Shown: positions 18,967 to 27,345, counted from the stretch's first letter. The stretch is 64,000 nt of DNA from Paenibacillus antri (GCF_005765165.1 NZ_VCIW01000010.1:156551-220550), one strand, 5' to 3'. A program made the numbers and translations. Notes: generated by a model from the letters alone, not told the origin.

Positions 18967-18995
18967 ATGAAGCGCGAACGGCTATGGGCTATAAT
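18967..18995 (+). promoter_or_regulatory. Candidate sigma-A promoter for the DUF6509 gene
   Basis: A consensus -10 TATAAT at 18990-18995 lies 31 nt before the chosen ATG. The -35 at 17-nt spacing (ATGAAG, 18967-18972) is poor, so only the -10 is convincing. Confidence 0.45.
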
Positions 18996-19026
18996 GGAGA
19001 GACAAGACGGAAAGGAAGTCGGTCCC

Positions 19027-19311
19027 ATGGTGGAAATCAGCGCGTTCAGCGCCGAGCAGATTAAAGACCCGTTCGGCATCTTGCCCGGAGCGCGGTACGA
19101 GTTTTATTTGGACCTCGAGGTGGAGGAGGACGACGAGCTGTATTCGGAGCAGGGCCTCTCCGTCCGGGTCGTCTACGGCGTCGAGGAAGCGCGGTCGGGC
19201 ATCGTGAAGTACGAGCTGCTGGAGCGCTCGACCGAGAAATACCTCGACTTCGAGCTGGAAGCGGAGGAGCTCGAGGCGATCGAGGCGTTCTGCCGGGAGC
19301 ATCTGCCGTGA
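19027..19311 (+). CDS. DUF6509 family protein
   Basis: I chose ATG 19027 because GGAAAGGAAG lies about 8 nt upstream and the conserved family start (VEISAFSAEQIKDPFGIL) follows at once. An in-frame ATG at 18961 precedes the TATAAT and would lie outside the transcript. The 94-residue acidic protein has the conserved block GARYEFYLDLEVEEDDELY and EQGLSVRVVYGVE, ending in FCREHL. It has no membrane segment. The family is widespread in Bacillales with no known role. The stop overlaps the GTG of the following DUF1294 gene (GTGA), so the two are translationally coupled. Confidence 0.8.
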   Translation: MVEISAFSAEQIKDPFGILPGARYEFYLDLEVEEDDELYSEQGLSVRVVYGVEEARSGIVKYELLERSTEKYLDFELEAEELEAIEAFCREHLP

Positions 19312-19583
19312 ACTACGTCTGGATCTACCTCGCGCTCGTGAACGTCATCGGGTTTTTCCTGATGAAGCACGACAAGGAGCAATCCCGCCGCAGCCGATGG
19401 CGCGTATCGGAGCGGCGCCTCTTCACGTACGCGGCGGTCGGCGGCGCGCTGGGCGTCTGGGCGGGGATGCTGGCGTTCCGGCATAAGACGAAACATATGA
19501 GCTTCGTGCTCGGCGTACCCGCGCTCGCGGTCGTCAACGCCGTATGTTTGTATTTGATTCTCACGCGCCTCGCGGATTCGTAA
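19308..19583 (+). CDS. DUF1294 family small membrane protein
   Basis: 91 residues starting with GTG that overlaps the previous stop. The N-terminal helix contains NVIGFFLMKHDKEQSRR, then a basic RWRVSERRLFTYAAVGGALG and a C-terminal hydrophobic helix (LGVPALAVVNAVCLYLIL), the standard three-helix DUF1294 pattern with the conserved D-K pair. The protein is predicted to be an integral membrane protein. Its function is unknown; members are sometimes fused to cold-shock domains elsewhere, but not here. It is followed 20 nt later by an intrinsic terminator. Confidence 0.88.
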   Translation: MNYVWIYLALVNVIGFFLMKHDKEQSRRSRWRVSERRLFTYAAVGGALGVWAGMLAFRHKTKHMSFVLGVPALAVVNAVCLYLILTRLADS

Positions 19584-19603
19584 TTCGCGGGGCGGCCGTT
19601 CCC

Positions 19604-19629
19604 GACGCCGAGAGGCGTCTTTTTTTTTC
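19604..19629 (+). terminator. Intrinsic terminator after DUF1294
   Basis: GACGCC-GAGA-GGCGTC (19604-19619) is followed by a run of nine or more T. It is a canonical rho-independent terminator. Confidence 0.9.
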
Positions 19630-19630
19630 T

Positions 19631-19656
19631 GGAACGAAAACTTTGTTGCGGGGTCG
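19631..19656 (+). promoter_or_regulatory. Possible ECF-type promoter for the sigma-factor operon
   Basis: GGAAC at 19631-19635 and GTCG at 19653-19656 are 17 nt apart, reminiscent of ECF promoters (GGAAC or TGAAC with CGTC or GTC). It lies about 50 nt before the GTG start. Autoregulation is an inference from motif shape only. Confidence 0.3.
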
Positions 19657-19708
19657 CAGGGTATTACCTAAGTGAAAGGACGTTCGGCGAAGAAACGGAG
19701 GAGGCGCG

Positions 19709-20248
19709 GTGGAGGAACAAGAGCTCGTACGGAACATCAAGGCGGGAGACGGCGATGCGTTCGAGGCTCTCTACCGTCTCTACGCCGACGGAGCGCTGCG
19801 AACGGCGCACGCGGTCGTCTTCGACCGGATGACGGCGGCGGACGCGGTGCAGGAGACGTTCGTCCGGGTGTATCGCCATATAGGGTCGTACGACGAATCG
19901 AGGCCGTTCCGGTCGTGGTTTCACGCGATTCTGATCAACGAGTGCAATCGAAGCTTGAAGAAGCAGGCGAAGGCGATCCCGATGGAGCTCGACGAGTCGC
20001 GGCATTTGCCGGCGGAGCGCGATACGTACGCGTTCGAGGAAGAGGATGCCTTATACCGGCTGGTCCGGGAGCTGGAGGAGCCGTTCCGTCTTCCGATCGT
20101 GCTGAAATACGTCAACGACCTGACGGATCGGGAGATCGCGGACGTCATGGGGCTGAACGTGAACACGGTGAAGTCGAGACTGCACCAGGGGAAGAAGAAG
20201 CTGAAGACGCGGATGATCCGGGACGGAGGGGGGAACGGGGATGGCTGA
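19709..20248 (+). CDS. ECF-subfamily RNA polymerase sigma factor
   Basis: 179 residues, GTG start preceded by GGAGGCG. Region 2 is visible as FEALYRLYADGALRTAHAV and the signature DAVQETFVRVYRHIGSYDES with RSWFHAILINEC. Region 4 is near the C-terminus (LPIVLKYVNDLTDREIADVM, then LNVNTVKSRLHQGKKKL), a canonical helix-turn-helix. No region 3 is present, which defines an ECF factor. The gene overlaps the downstream DUF4367 protein by 8 nt, the usual sigma/anti-sigma arrangement. The regulon cannot be read from the window, although the following lipoprotein gene is a likely member. Confidence 0.92.
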   Translation: MEEQELVRNIKAGDGDAFEALYRLYADGALRTAHAVVFDRMTAADAVQETFVRVYRHIGSYDESRPFRSWFHAILINECNRSLKKQAKAIPMELDESRHLPAERDTYAFEEEDALYRLVRELEEPFRLPIVLKYVNDLTDREIADVMGLNVNTVKSRLHQGKKKLKTRMIRDGGGNGDG

Positions 20249-21017
20249 CGCATTCGACGAACGGTTGAAAACGAGCTTGCGGCGGGCGACCGAACCGGCC
20301 TCCCGGATGCAGGAGGACGTATGGTCCCGGATCGCCGAGCGGCTCGCGGCGGAGCCGACCGACCGCGAGGAGGCCGCGGAGGAGGCGGCGCCGTCTCCCG
20401 TCCGGCGGCGCCGCCTGCGCCGCGCCGCCGTCGGTTCGGCCGCGGCGGTCGCGATGCTGGGGGCGTTCCTCGCCGCGTCGCCTCCGGGGCAAGCGTTCGT
20501 CGCCGAGGTGAAGTCGTGGTTCGCCCCGCAGAAGACGGTCGAGGAGCCGCTGGAGGGGTTGCCCGAATCGACGGAGGTCGAGCTGCAAGAAGGGACGGCG
20601 GGATACGTCATCTACTTCGATGAAGCGCGATTCCGCATGGACCGCGTCGACGGCGTCGATCGGATCGTCCCCGTCGAACCGCCGGGGCCCGGATACCCGG
20701 AGGTGTATATGGAAATTTCGCATACGGACGGCGCGCCGGCCGACGTCGCGAAGGCGCTGGCCGCCTCGGTCGAGCGCGAGCCGACGGTGCTCGGTCCCCG
20801 CAAGGTTGAATTTCCGACCGCCGGCTGGGAGGTGTACGCGGTCGGCGGCACGGGCGGGCTCGCGTGGAATGACCCGGTCGTGCGGTACCTGGCGATCGAC
20901 GACGGCGCCGGCGGCAGCTTCGTGGCGAAGCAGAAGTATTTCTTGGAAGCGGAAGAAGGCTACGGCGCGCGCTTCCAGCTGATGATGAAGGAGTTTTATA
21001 TTACAGAGAACCCTTAG
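20241..21017 (+). CDS. DUF4367 membrane-anchored probable anti-sigma factor
   Basis: 258 residues; ATG inside the 3' end of the sigma gene. The N-terminal 50 residues are charged and cytosolic (FDERLKTSLRRATEPASRM). Then RRRRLRR precedes a single transmembrane helix (AAVGSAAAVAMLGAFLAAS, about 60-80). The extracytoplasmic part (about 85-258) has a DUF4367-like C-terminal region (GWEVYAVGGTGGLAWNDPV). The topology and its overlap with the ECF sigma gene indicate that it holds the sigma factor at the membrane until an envelope signal arrives. There is no zinc-binding HxxxCxxC motif, so it is not a ZAS-type anti-sigma factor. Confidence 0.75.
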   Translation: MADAFDERLKTSLRRATEPASRMQEDVWSRIAERLAAEPTDREEAAEEAAPSPVRRRRLRRAAVGSAAAVAMLGAFLAASPPGQAFVAEVKSWFAPQKTVEEPLEGLPESTEVELQEGTAGYVIYFDEARFRMDRVDGVDRIVPVEPPGPGYPEVYMEISHTDGAPADVAKALAASVEREPTVLGPRKVEFPTAGWEVYAVGGTGGLAWNDPVVRYLAIDDGAGGSFVAKQKYFLEAEEGYGARFQLMMKEFYITENP

Positions 21018-21044
21018 GGAGATCGGAAGAGGAGACGCTTGCGG

Positions 21045-21641
21045 ATGAAAAACATCGGGTACGCAATGATGATCGGATTGTTGGCGGCGGGGCTCGCGGC
21101 ATGCGCGTCGGAGGAACCGAAGGAGGCGTCGCCGCCTCCGGCGGAGCAGCCGGCTGCGGAACAGCCTGCGATGGAGGAACCGGCGAAGGAGGAGCCGACG
21201 ACGGAGCAGCCCGCGCCGGAACAGCCGGCTGCGGAACAGCCGGAAGCCGAGTCGCCCGTACAGGAGGCGGCCGCCGAAGAGCCGGCCGCGGAAGAGCCGG
21301 CGGCGGACGCGCCGGAGCGCTTGAAGGCCGAAGACCTGATCGGACGCTCGACGGACGACGTCAAGGCGCTGTACGGCGAGCCGGAGGCGCAGGTTGACGA
21401 CATGAACTACTTGATATGGCGGTATGACTTCGGGACTGAAGGCTACGCATATGACGAGAAGGTCATCTCGATCGACGCGCAGGGCTTCGCCGGAGGGAAC
21501 ATGCTCGCGCAGCTCGTCGTCGAATTCGGCGACGATCCGACGGCGGACGCCTATTCCGTCTACTACATGAAGGACGGCGAGCTGACGCAATACCGCGCCA
21601 CGAAGGCCGGCGCCGAGGAATACCCCGCCGCCGCCGACTGA
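21045..21641 (+). CDS. Lipoprotein with Pro/Glu/Ala-rich linker
   Basis: 198 residues from ATG 21045; GAGGAG lies 10 nt upstream, whereas the in-frame TTG at 21039 is only 4 nt from it. The signal peptide ends in a lipobox (AAGLAAC, Cys about residue 21). A wall-spanning linker of repeated EQPA/EEPA units follows (about 24-90). The folded C-terminus (about 95-198) begins LKAEDLIGRSTDDVKALYGEP, resembling SmpA/BamE-like or similar lipoprotein modules, but I cannot name it. It lies 27 nt after the anti-sigma gene without a terminator, so it is probably the third gene of the sigma operon and an envelope-stress output. Confidence 0.78.
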   Translation: MKNIGYAMMIGLLAAGLAACASEEPKEASPPPAEQPAAEQPAMEEPAKEEPTTEQPAPEQPAAEQPEAESPVQEAAAEEPAAEEPAADAPERLKAEDLIGRSTDDVKALYGEPEAQVDDMNYLIWRYDFGTEGYAYDEKVISIDAQGFAGGNMLAQLVVEFGDDPTADAYSVYYMKDGELTQYRATKAGAEEYPAAAD

Positions 21642-21850
21642 CGGCGGAGCGACTTTGCGGGAAAACCTCCTTCTAATTGGTCAATGAAGAGCCCGATTCC
21701 ATGATTTAGAGGGAAAAAGCGGAGCTAATCGGGACGATGGAATGGCAAATGGGCCAATTCGTTCACATTAGTGGGAGGATTTCCGCATAAGCGTCGGATC
21801 GTTTCAGGAAACGATGGACTAAAGGGAGGATTTCCGTATAAATCGCGAAA
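21642..21850. repeat. Intergenic block of nested inverted and direct repeats
   Basis: There is no gene. AATTGGTC (21675-21682) pairs with GGCCAATT (21752-21759); inside it CCCGATT/AATCGGG and ATTCCAT/ATGGAAT also pair. Downstream, GGGAGGATTTCCG plus YATAA occurs twice (21773-21790 and 21824-21841), and a degenerate inverse form (GGGAAAACCTCC) lies at the left edge near 21660. It looks like a dispersed intergenic repeat; its function is unknown. Confidence 0.5.
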
Positions 21851-21889
21851 AATCCCCCGCCGTCGGTCGCGAGACCGGGGCGGGGGATT
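21851..21889. terminator. Bidirectional terminator between lipoprotein and mannosidase genes
   Basis: AATCCCCCGCC (21851-21861) pairs exactly with GGCGGGGGATT (21879-21889). It lies 10 nt before the stop of the convergent GH38 gene. U-tracts are short in both directions. Confidence 0.65.
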
Positions 21890-21898
21890 CGTTCGTTA

Positions 21899-24337
21899 TT
21901 ACGCCCATTCGATCAGGTTCGTCTCGACGATGGGAGCCGCCGCGTCGGCCGGGACGCGGAACGTCTTGATTTCGCACGGTCCGAAGTCGGCGCGGATGAC
22001 GCGGCCGAGGTGCGGGAGCGAAATTTCCGCGCCGGCGGCGGGCTCGCCGTGCGCCTCATAGCAGCGGACGATCAAGTCGTCGCCGTCCTCGGCTTTCTTG
22101 ATCGCGGCGACGACGAGCGCGTCGTGCGACGCGGAGACGAACGAGCCGACCTGCGGCAGCGGGCCGTCGCGGTACGTCTCCATCAGCGGGATGACGCGCT
22201 GGTTCAGCTCGGCGGCATGACGCACCGCGCCGGCGTCCTTCCACGTGCCGCGATGCGGCAGCAGGGCATAGGAGAACCGCTGCACGCCTTGGTCGATGAA
22301 CGCGTAATCCTTGCCTTCCTCGATCGGGCCCGGGATATGATGCGCATAGATCGGAGAGCGCAGCACGGTCATGCTCATCTCCGCGCCGCGCACGTCGAAG
22401 GCGTACTTGCCGTCGTTCAGCAGGCTGACGCCGTAGACGCCGCTCCCGCCGAGCGCCGCGCCGGAGACGTCGATCCAGTTCTGCCCCGGCTCTTCGTCGC
22501 CGTCCGTCTCCCGAACGATGTGTCCGTACGGAATCTCATATGTGGCGACTGGGTTCGCGACGTCGACGGGGAAGCGCAGCTTGAGCATCTTAAACCGCTC
22601 GTGCCAGTCGACGGTGACCGCGACCTCGATCGGGTCGACGCCGGCGCGGACGATGAAGTCCTGCGTCAGCGTCGAGCGGCCGTATTCGGAGACGACGCGG
22701 AGGACGGACTTGACCGGCCCGTGCTCGACGAGCCGCACGGAGCGCGCCGTAAAGACGCCGATTTCCTCGTCGTACTTCGTCATGTTGTGCCCCCACGTGT
22801 CGCTCGGGTCGTGCAGCACGACCGGCCGCGCCGCCGGGCCGGAGAACGCTTCGACGCCCGCGCGCTTGTCGTACAGCGACGCGATCCAGCCCGTCGCCGG
22901 GTCGATCGCGAGCCGGTACCGGTCGTTCTCGACCGACGTCGGCGTCGCCTCCGCGGCGGCCGGCAGCTCCGGCGCGGACGCGTCGGCGACGACGCGGTAC
23001 ACGCGGTAGCCGAGCGCGGGCACGTCGGCCATGAAGGCGATGCGCTGCCGGAAGCGGGTCGTCGCGAGCGATTGGACGACCTGCATCGGCACGCGCCGGC
23101 CTTCGTCGTCGAGCAGCGCCTCGTCGCCGCGCAGGAAGCTCTTGCCGACGAGGCCGGGATGGCCGAACTGCAGCGCCGCCTCGGCGCGGACCGGCCACGC
23201 GTTCGGGTTAAAGACGACGATCGGCACCATGCCGTCCTCCGCCGGGATGCCGATGCGCCACGAGAGCGCCTGCAGGGCGTAGTTAAGCCCGGTCGCCGCG
23301 ATCGTCATGGCGTAGCCGTGCATGTCGCGCGCGTCGTCGTACGCGGGCTCGATGCTCGTTCCGGCGAGAATGTCGTGGAACTGATTGAACAGCACATGCC
23401 GCCACGCGGCTTCGAAATCGGCCGGATACGGCTGCCCCGCGACGTCCTTCGCGACGGCGGAAAATTTCTCCGCGACGAGCAGCTTGTTTTCCGCCTCGCG
23501 ATTCCACCGCTTAATGCCGGAATGGACGGAATAGCAGCCGACCGCATGCATCTGAAGCTCGTCGTGCACGACGGGGATCGGCCAGGACGGATCGACCTCG
23601 GCGAAATACCGGACCGGATCGCTGAGCGTAAGCTCCGGCAGGCCGTCACGGCCGCTCAAAGACGCAATGCTTGCCAAGTTTTCCTTCGTCGGGCCGCCGC
23701 CGTGGTTGCCGACGCCGTAGAAGCACATGACGTGCCCGAAGGAGACGGGCAGCTCGCCGGCGCACTTTGCCACATGCTCGTCCAGCTCCTTGCCCCAGCG
23801 CGTATACTCGAACGGGATCCGGAACGTCAGCACCTCGGAGCCGTCGTCCGACCGCCACCGGAACAGCCGGCTCGGCAGCTCCTTCTCGTGCGGCTGCGGC
23901 CGCATGAAGACGTAATAGTCCATGCCGCTCTTCTTTAAAATTTGCGGCAGCATGCCGTGGTGGCCGAAGCTGTCCGGATTGTAGCCGACCGTCGCGGTGA
24001 CGCCGAACTTCTCCATGAAGTACCGCTGCCCGTATAAGCCTTGCCGGACGAACGATTCGCCCGAGGGCAGGTTGCAATCGGGCTGCAGCCACCAGCCGCC
24101 GCACAGCGCCCACCGGCCTTCGGCGACGCGCCGCCGGATCTCTTCGAACATCGCCGGCTCGTTCCGTTCGATCCACTCGTACATGACCGCCGAGCTCGAC
24201 GTAAAGACGAAGTCGTCGTATTCGGCGATCCGGTCGAGCGCCGAACGGAACGTCGCCTTCGCTTCCTGAAAGCCTTCCTGCCATTGCCACAGCCACACCG
24301 GATCGAGATGGGCGTTGCCGATCATATGCATCTTCAT
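21899..24337 (-). CDS. GH38 alpha-mannosidase
   Basis: 812 residues. The ATG at 24337 is chosen because GGAGG lies 11 nt upstream and the family N-terminus follows at once (MHMIGNAHLDPVWLWQW, with zinc ligands His10 and Asp12). The nucleophile Asp is in GYNPDSFGHHGMLPQIL near residue 120. CFYGVGNHGGGPTKE and FNQFHDILAGTSIEPAYDDA are further GH38 signatures with zinc- and substrate-binding residues. The C-terminal half (about 400-812) is the beta-sandwich region. No signal peptide: a cytosolic exo-mannosidase. Possible promoter elements are TTGGTA (24098-type position 24398-24403) and TATGCT (24374-24379), 18 nt apart. It is divergent from an MFS gene. Confidence 0.93.
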   Translation of the reverse strand: MKMHMIGNAHLDPVWLWQWQEGFQEAKATFRSALDRIAEYDDFVFTSSSAVMYEWIERNEPAMFEEIRRRVAEGRWALCGGWWLQPDCNLPSGESFVRQGLYGQRYFMEKFGVTATVGYNPDSFGHHGMLPQILKKSGMDYYVFMRPQPHEKELPSRLFRWRSDDGSEVLTFRIPFEYTRWGKELDEHVAKCAGELPVSFGHVMCFYGVGNHGGGPTKENLASIASLSGRDGLPELTLSDPVRYFAEVDPSWPIPVVHDELQMHAVGCYSVHSGIKRWNREAENKLLVAEKFSAVAKDVAGQPYPADFEAAWRHVLFNQFHDILAGTSIEPAYDDARDMHGYAMTIAATGLNYALQALSWRIGIPAEDGMVPIVVFNPNAWPVRAEAALQFGHPGLVGKSFLRGDEALLDDEGRRVPMQVVQSLATTRFRQRIAFMADVPALGYRVYRVVADASAPELPAAAEATPTSVENDRYRLAIDPATGWIASLYDKRAGVEAFSGPAARPVVLHDPSDTWGHNMTKYDEEIGVFTARSVRLVEHGPVKSVLRVVSEYGRSTLTQDFIVRAGVDPIEVAVTVDWHERFKMLKLRFPVDVANPVATYEIPYGHIVRETDGDEEPGQNWIDVSGAALGGSGVYGVSLLNDGKYAFDVRGAEMSMTVLRSPIYAHHIPGPIEEGKDYAFIDQGVQRFSYALLPHRGTWKDAGAVRHAAELNQRVIPLMETYRDGPLPQVGSFVSASHDALVVAAIKKAEDGDDLIVRCYEAHGEPAAGAEISLPHLGRVIRADFGPCEIKTFRVPADAAAPIVETNLIEWA

Positions 24338-24426
24338 ATAGAAAGTCGCCTCCAACGGAATAAGCTTGTCCATAGCATACCGCGTTACCGCAGCATATAC
24401 CAAAACGCCCCTTCGCCGGCTTTCGA

Positions 24427-24456
24427 TTGACAGCGGCTTCGGGCCGGAAGTATTCT
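24427..24456 (+). promoter_or_regulatory. Sigma-A promoter for the MFS gene
   Basis: TTGACA (24427-24432) and TATTCT (24451-24456) are 18 nt apart, placing the transcription start near 24463. Confidence 0.6.
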
Positions 24457-24509
24457 TGGGAGTAATATTCGACCACTGGTCACCAATGAAACGGAGTTTC
24501 TTTAAAGCT

Positions 24510-25751
24510 ATGAACCTGCCCTCGTTGCGTCATTTTTCGAAAGATATGCAAGTGTTTATGATCGCCAGCCTCATCAATTCGGCCGGCAGCTCCTTGATGT
24601 GGCCGCTCATCTCCATGTACGCGTTCGACGAGCTCGGCCGCAGCATGTCGGACGCGGGCTTCGCGCTCGTCGTCTTCGCGCTCGGCTCGATATGCGGCCA
24701 GCTGGCGGGCGGCGCCCTGTACCATCGGCTCGGCGTGAAGCGGCTGGTCGTCGGATCGCTTTCCCTCGTCAGCGCCGGGCTGCTCGCGCTGCCGTTCGCG
24801 GGCCATTCGTGGCCGGCGTTCGTCGCGCTGCTCGGCTGGATCGGCTGGTTCAACGCGATGGCGTCGCCCGCGATCCAATCGTTCATCGGCTTCCGCTTCC
24901 CGGAGCGGCGCGCGGAGATGTTCAACGCGGTGTACGTCGCGAACAACATCGGCGTCGCGGTCGGCTCGGCCGCGAGCGGCTTCCTGGCGGAAGTGTCGTA
25001 CGCGCTCAGCTTCGCGGCGAACGGCGTCACGTCGGCGGGGTTCGCGGTCTTTTTCCTGCTCTACCTGAAAAGGACAGGCGCCGAGGCGCCCGCTCGCCCC
25101 GCCGAACGAAAGAAGAAGACGGGCGGGTACGCGCCGCTCGCGAACGTTCGGGTGTACCTGTTCCTGGCGCTGGCCGGTCTGGCGCTGAACGTCGGCAACT
25201 CCGTCTGGAACTCCGGGGTGTCGCCGTTCATCCTGTCGGAGGGGATGCCGAAGTCGGCGTACGGCCTGCTCTGGACGCTGAACGGCGTGCTTATCTTCGT
25301 CGCCCAGCCGCTCATCGGCCTGCTCCGCCGCACGATCGCGCAAAGCTACACGAGCCAGATGACGGCGAGCGCCGTCCTGTATGCGGCGGGCTTCGCCTGC
25401 TTCCTGATCGTGCCGAGCTACGCGGGCATGTTGCTCGGCATGATTCTCGCCACGTTCGGCGAGATGCTGATCGCGCCGGCGGTCCCCGCGTTCCTGTCGG
25501 AGGCCGGGGGGAAGGAGGCGCCGCTGTACCTCGGCATCGTCGGCGGCGTCGGCTCCGTGGGCCGGGTCGTCGGACCTTACGCGATGGGCTTCCTGTACGA
25601 TGGGGGAGGACTGCCGCCCGTCGCTTGGATGGCCGTGGCGGCGTCGGTCTTGGCGGCGGGGTTTTACCACCTGCACACTATTCTGTATCGGAATCGTCCC
25701 GAAGCAGCTCGGCCAGCATCCGATCTTTATTCGAAAGAAATTCCTTCATAA
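24510..25751 (+). CDS. Major facilitator superfamily transporter
   Basis: 413 residues from ATG 24510 (ACGGAG about 13 nt upstream). An in-frame ATG at 24486 would add eight residues but has no ribosome site inside the predicted transcript. About 12 hydrophobic helices alternate with short loops. The MFS motif-A region is LAGGALYHRLGVKRLVVG between helices 2 and 3, and a basic cytosolic loop (ERKKKTGG) lies between the two six-helix halves. LNVGNSVWNSGVSPFIL begins the second half. The substrate is unknown; drug/sugar efflux families share this layout. The last 74 nt overlap the 3' end of the convergent AAA ATPase gene, an unusually long tail overlap. Confidence 0.85.
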   Translation: MNLPSLRHFSKDMQVFMIASLINSAGSSLMWPLISMYAFDELGRSMSDAGFALVVFALGSICGQLAGGALYHRLGVKRLVVGSLSLVSAGLLALPFAGHSWPAFVALLGWIGWFNAMASPAIQSFIGFRFPERRAEMFNAVYVANNIGVAVGSAASGFLAEVSYALSFAANGVTSAGFAVFFLLYLKRTGAEAPARPAERKKKTGGYAPLANVRVYLFLALAGLALNVGNSVWNSGVSPFILSEGMPKSAYGLLWTLNGVLIFVAQPLIGLLRRTIAQSYTSQMTASAVLYAAGFACFLIVPSYAGMLLGMILATFGEMLIAPAVPAFLSEAGGKEAPLYLGIVGGVGSVGRVVGPYAMGFLYDGGGLPPVAWMAVAASVLAAGFYHLHTILYRNRPEAARPASDLYSKEIPS

Positions 25752-26454
25752 CGATGTAATGATCGGTCTCCTCGAGCGTCCGCGCGTCGATCCCGTCCGG
25801 CGTCAAGTAATAGAGGACGCTGTCGGGATACGCCATGACGATCGGGGAGTGCGTCGAGACGACGAATTGCGAGCCCGTCTCCACGAGATCGTGCATGCGG
25901 GCGAGCAGCGCCATCTGGCGAACGGGGGACAGGGCCGCCTCCGGCTCGTCCAGCACGTACAGCCCGTCCCCCCGAAATCGATGCAGGAACGTCGCGAAGA
26001 ACGCCTCGCCGTGCGACTGCGCGTGCAGCGACTTGCCTCCATAGGAGTGAATGATTTTCCCTCCGGGTCCCGGCTCCCGATCCATCGCTTCGATATGGCT
26101 TGCCACGTTGTAATAGCTTTCCGCCCGGAAAAAGAAGCCGTCCCTCGGCCGGCGCGCGCCGCGCACGAGACGGATGTATTCGTGCAGCGGCGAATGCGAC
26201 GGCTCGGTCGCGAAGTTGAAGTTGACGGTGCCGCCTTCCGGATTGAACCCCCACGCGACGGCCAGCGCTTCCAGCAGCGTCGACTTCCCCATGCCGTTCT
26301 CCCCGACGATATACGTCACCTTCGGGTGCAGCTCGAGCCGGTCCAGGTAGCGCAGCGCCGGAATGTCGAACGGGTACGCCCGGAACGACGGCACCCGCTC
26401 GCGATCGAGCCCGAAGCTGCGGACGAAACCGCCGGGCTCCGCGAATCGCGCCAT
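25678..26454 (-). CDS. AAA family ATPase (ABC/SMC-like)
   Basis: 258 residues. ATG 26454 is chosen because GAGGAGG lies 8 nt upstream. Walker A is VGENGMGKSTLLEAL (about residue 53), a signature-like SHGEAFFATFLHRF follows near 165, Walker B is LYVLDEPEAALSP near 185, and the H-loop is FVVSTHSPIVMAY near 215. This is the ABC-type head of small stand-alone ATPases related to RecF/SMC/OLD families, with no permease or DNA-binding domain attached. These proteins are often annotated only as AAA ATPases, and the partner is unknown. The C-terminus (KEFLSNKDRMLAELL) lies antisense to the end of the MFS gene. Confidence 0.85.
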   Translation of the reverse strand: MARFAEPGGFVRSFGLDRERVPSFRAYPFDIPALRYLDRLELHPKVTYIVGENGMGKSTLLEALAVAWGFNPEGGTVNFNFATEPSHSPLHEYIRLVRGARRPRDGFFFRAESYYNVASHIEAMDREPGPGGKIIHSYGGKSLHAQSHGEAFFATFLHRFRGDGLYVLDEPEAALSPVRQMALLARMHDLVETGSQFVVSTHSPIVMAYPDSVLYYLTPDGIDARTLEETDHYIVMKEFLSNKDRMLAELLRDDSDTE

Positions 26455-26565
26455 GTGCGACGCCTCCTCGTTTTCCGAATAAGTTCCTTGGAGCCATCTT
26501 ACTTCAAAACGTGATAAGATAAAACCGATGTAATACATACGGAATCGGAAAAAGGAGAATGCGCC

Positions 26566-27345
26566 ATGGCTTTGTTACGATGCGATTTTTTCTCGGACGC
26601 GCTGCAGCTCAGCACGTCGATGACGGTCATCCTGCCGCAGAAGACGTATACGCAAATCGGGATGGCCGGCGCGGGAAGCGCGCGCGAGCTGTACCCGACG
26701 CTGTACCTGCTGCACGGCTTGTCGGACGACGACACGATCTGGTCGCGCCGCACGTCGGTGGAGCGGTACGCCGCTTCCTTGGGCCTCGCCATCGTCATGC
26801 CGAACGTGCACCGCAGCTTCTATGCGGACATGGAATACGGCGGACGGTACTGGACGTTCCTGACGGAGGAGCTTCCGGCGCTCGCCCGCTCGTTCTTCCC
26901 GCTGTCGGCGGAGCGCGAGGACAATTTCGCGGCGGGGCTGTCGATGGGCGGGTACGGGGCCATGAAGTGGGCGCTCAATCGTCCGGACAAGCTGGCCGCG
27001 GCCGCGAGCCTCTCGGGCGCGCTCGACGCGCTGCGGATGACGCGGAACCCGGAGCCGTGGATCAAGCCGTCGCTGGATTTAGTTTTCGGCGGACGGGAGC
27101 TGGAAGGGACGGAGCACGACGTGATTTCGCTGCTCGCGAAGGTCGACGCGGCGGACGGCCCGAAACCGAAGCTGTATCAATGGTGCGGGACGGAGGACTT
27201 CCTCTATGCGGATAACGTCGCGTTCCGGGACGCCTGCCGGCGGACCGGATTGGATCTGACGTACGAGGAAGGGCCCGGGGACCACAGCTGGGGGTACTGG
27301 GACGAGAAAATCCAAGACGTGTTGAAGTGGCTGCCGATCCGATAA
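26566..27345 (+). CDS. Esterase of the EstA/FrmB (esterase D) alpha/beta-hydrolase group
   Basis: 259 residues, ATG preceded by AAAAAGGAG. The catalytic triad is readable: Ser in the nucleophile elbow AAGLSMGGYGAMKW (about 127), Asp in WCGTEDFLYADN (about 208) and His in GPGDHSWGYWDE (about 243). PTLYLLHGLSDDDTIW carries the oxyanion-hole region. The family includes tributyrin esterases and S-formylglutathione hydrolases; the short sequence without a signal peptide fits a cytosolic carboxylesterase that deacetylates sugars or small esters. It is divergent from the AAA ATPase, and no terminator was found after it. Confidence 0.9.
   Translation: MALLRCDFFSDALQLSTSMTVILPQKTYTQIGMAGAGSARELYPTLYLLHGLSDDDTIWSRRTSVERYAASLGLAIVMPNVHRSFYADMEYGGRYWTFLTEELPALARSFFPLSAEREDNFAAGLSMGGYGAMKWALNRPDKLAAAASLSGALDALRMTRNPEPWIKPSLDLVFGGRELEGTEHDVISLLAKVDAADGPKPKLYQWCGTEDFLYADNVAFRDACRRTGLDLTYEEGPGDHSWGYWDEKIQDVLKWLPIR

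Noticed and set aside
22010..23938. A 642-codon open frame on the plus strand opposite the mannosidase gene
   Set aside because: Antisense frame kept open by GC-rich codon bias; Arg/Asp/Val-rich composition, no motif or ribosome site, and the GH38 protein on the other strand is certain.
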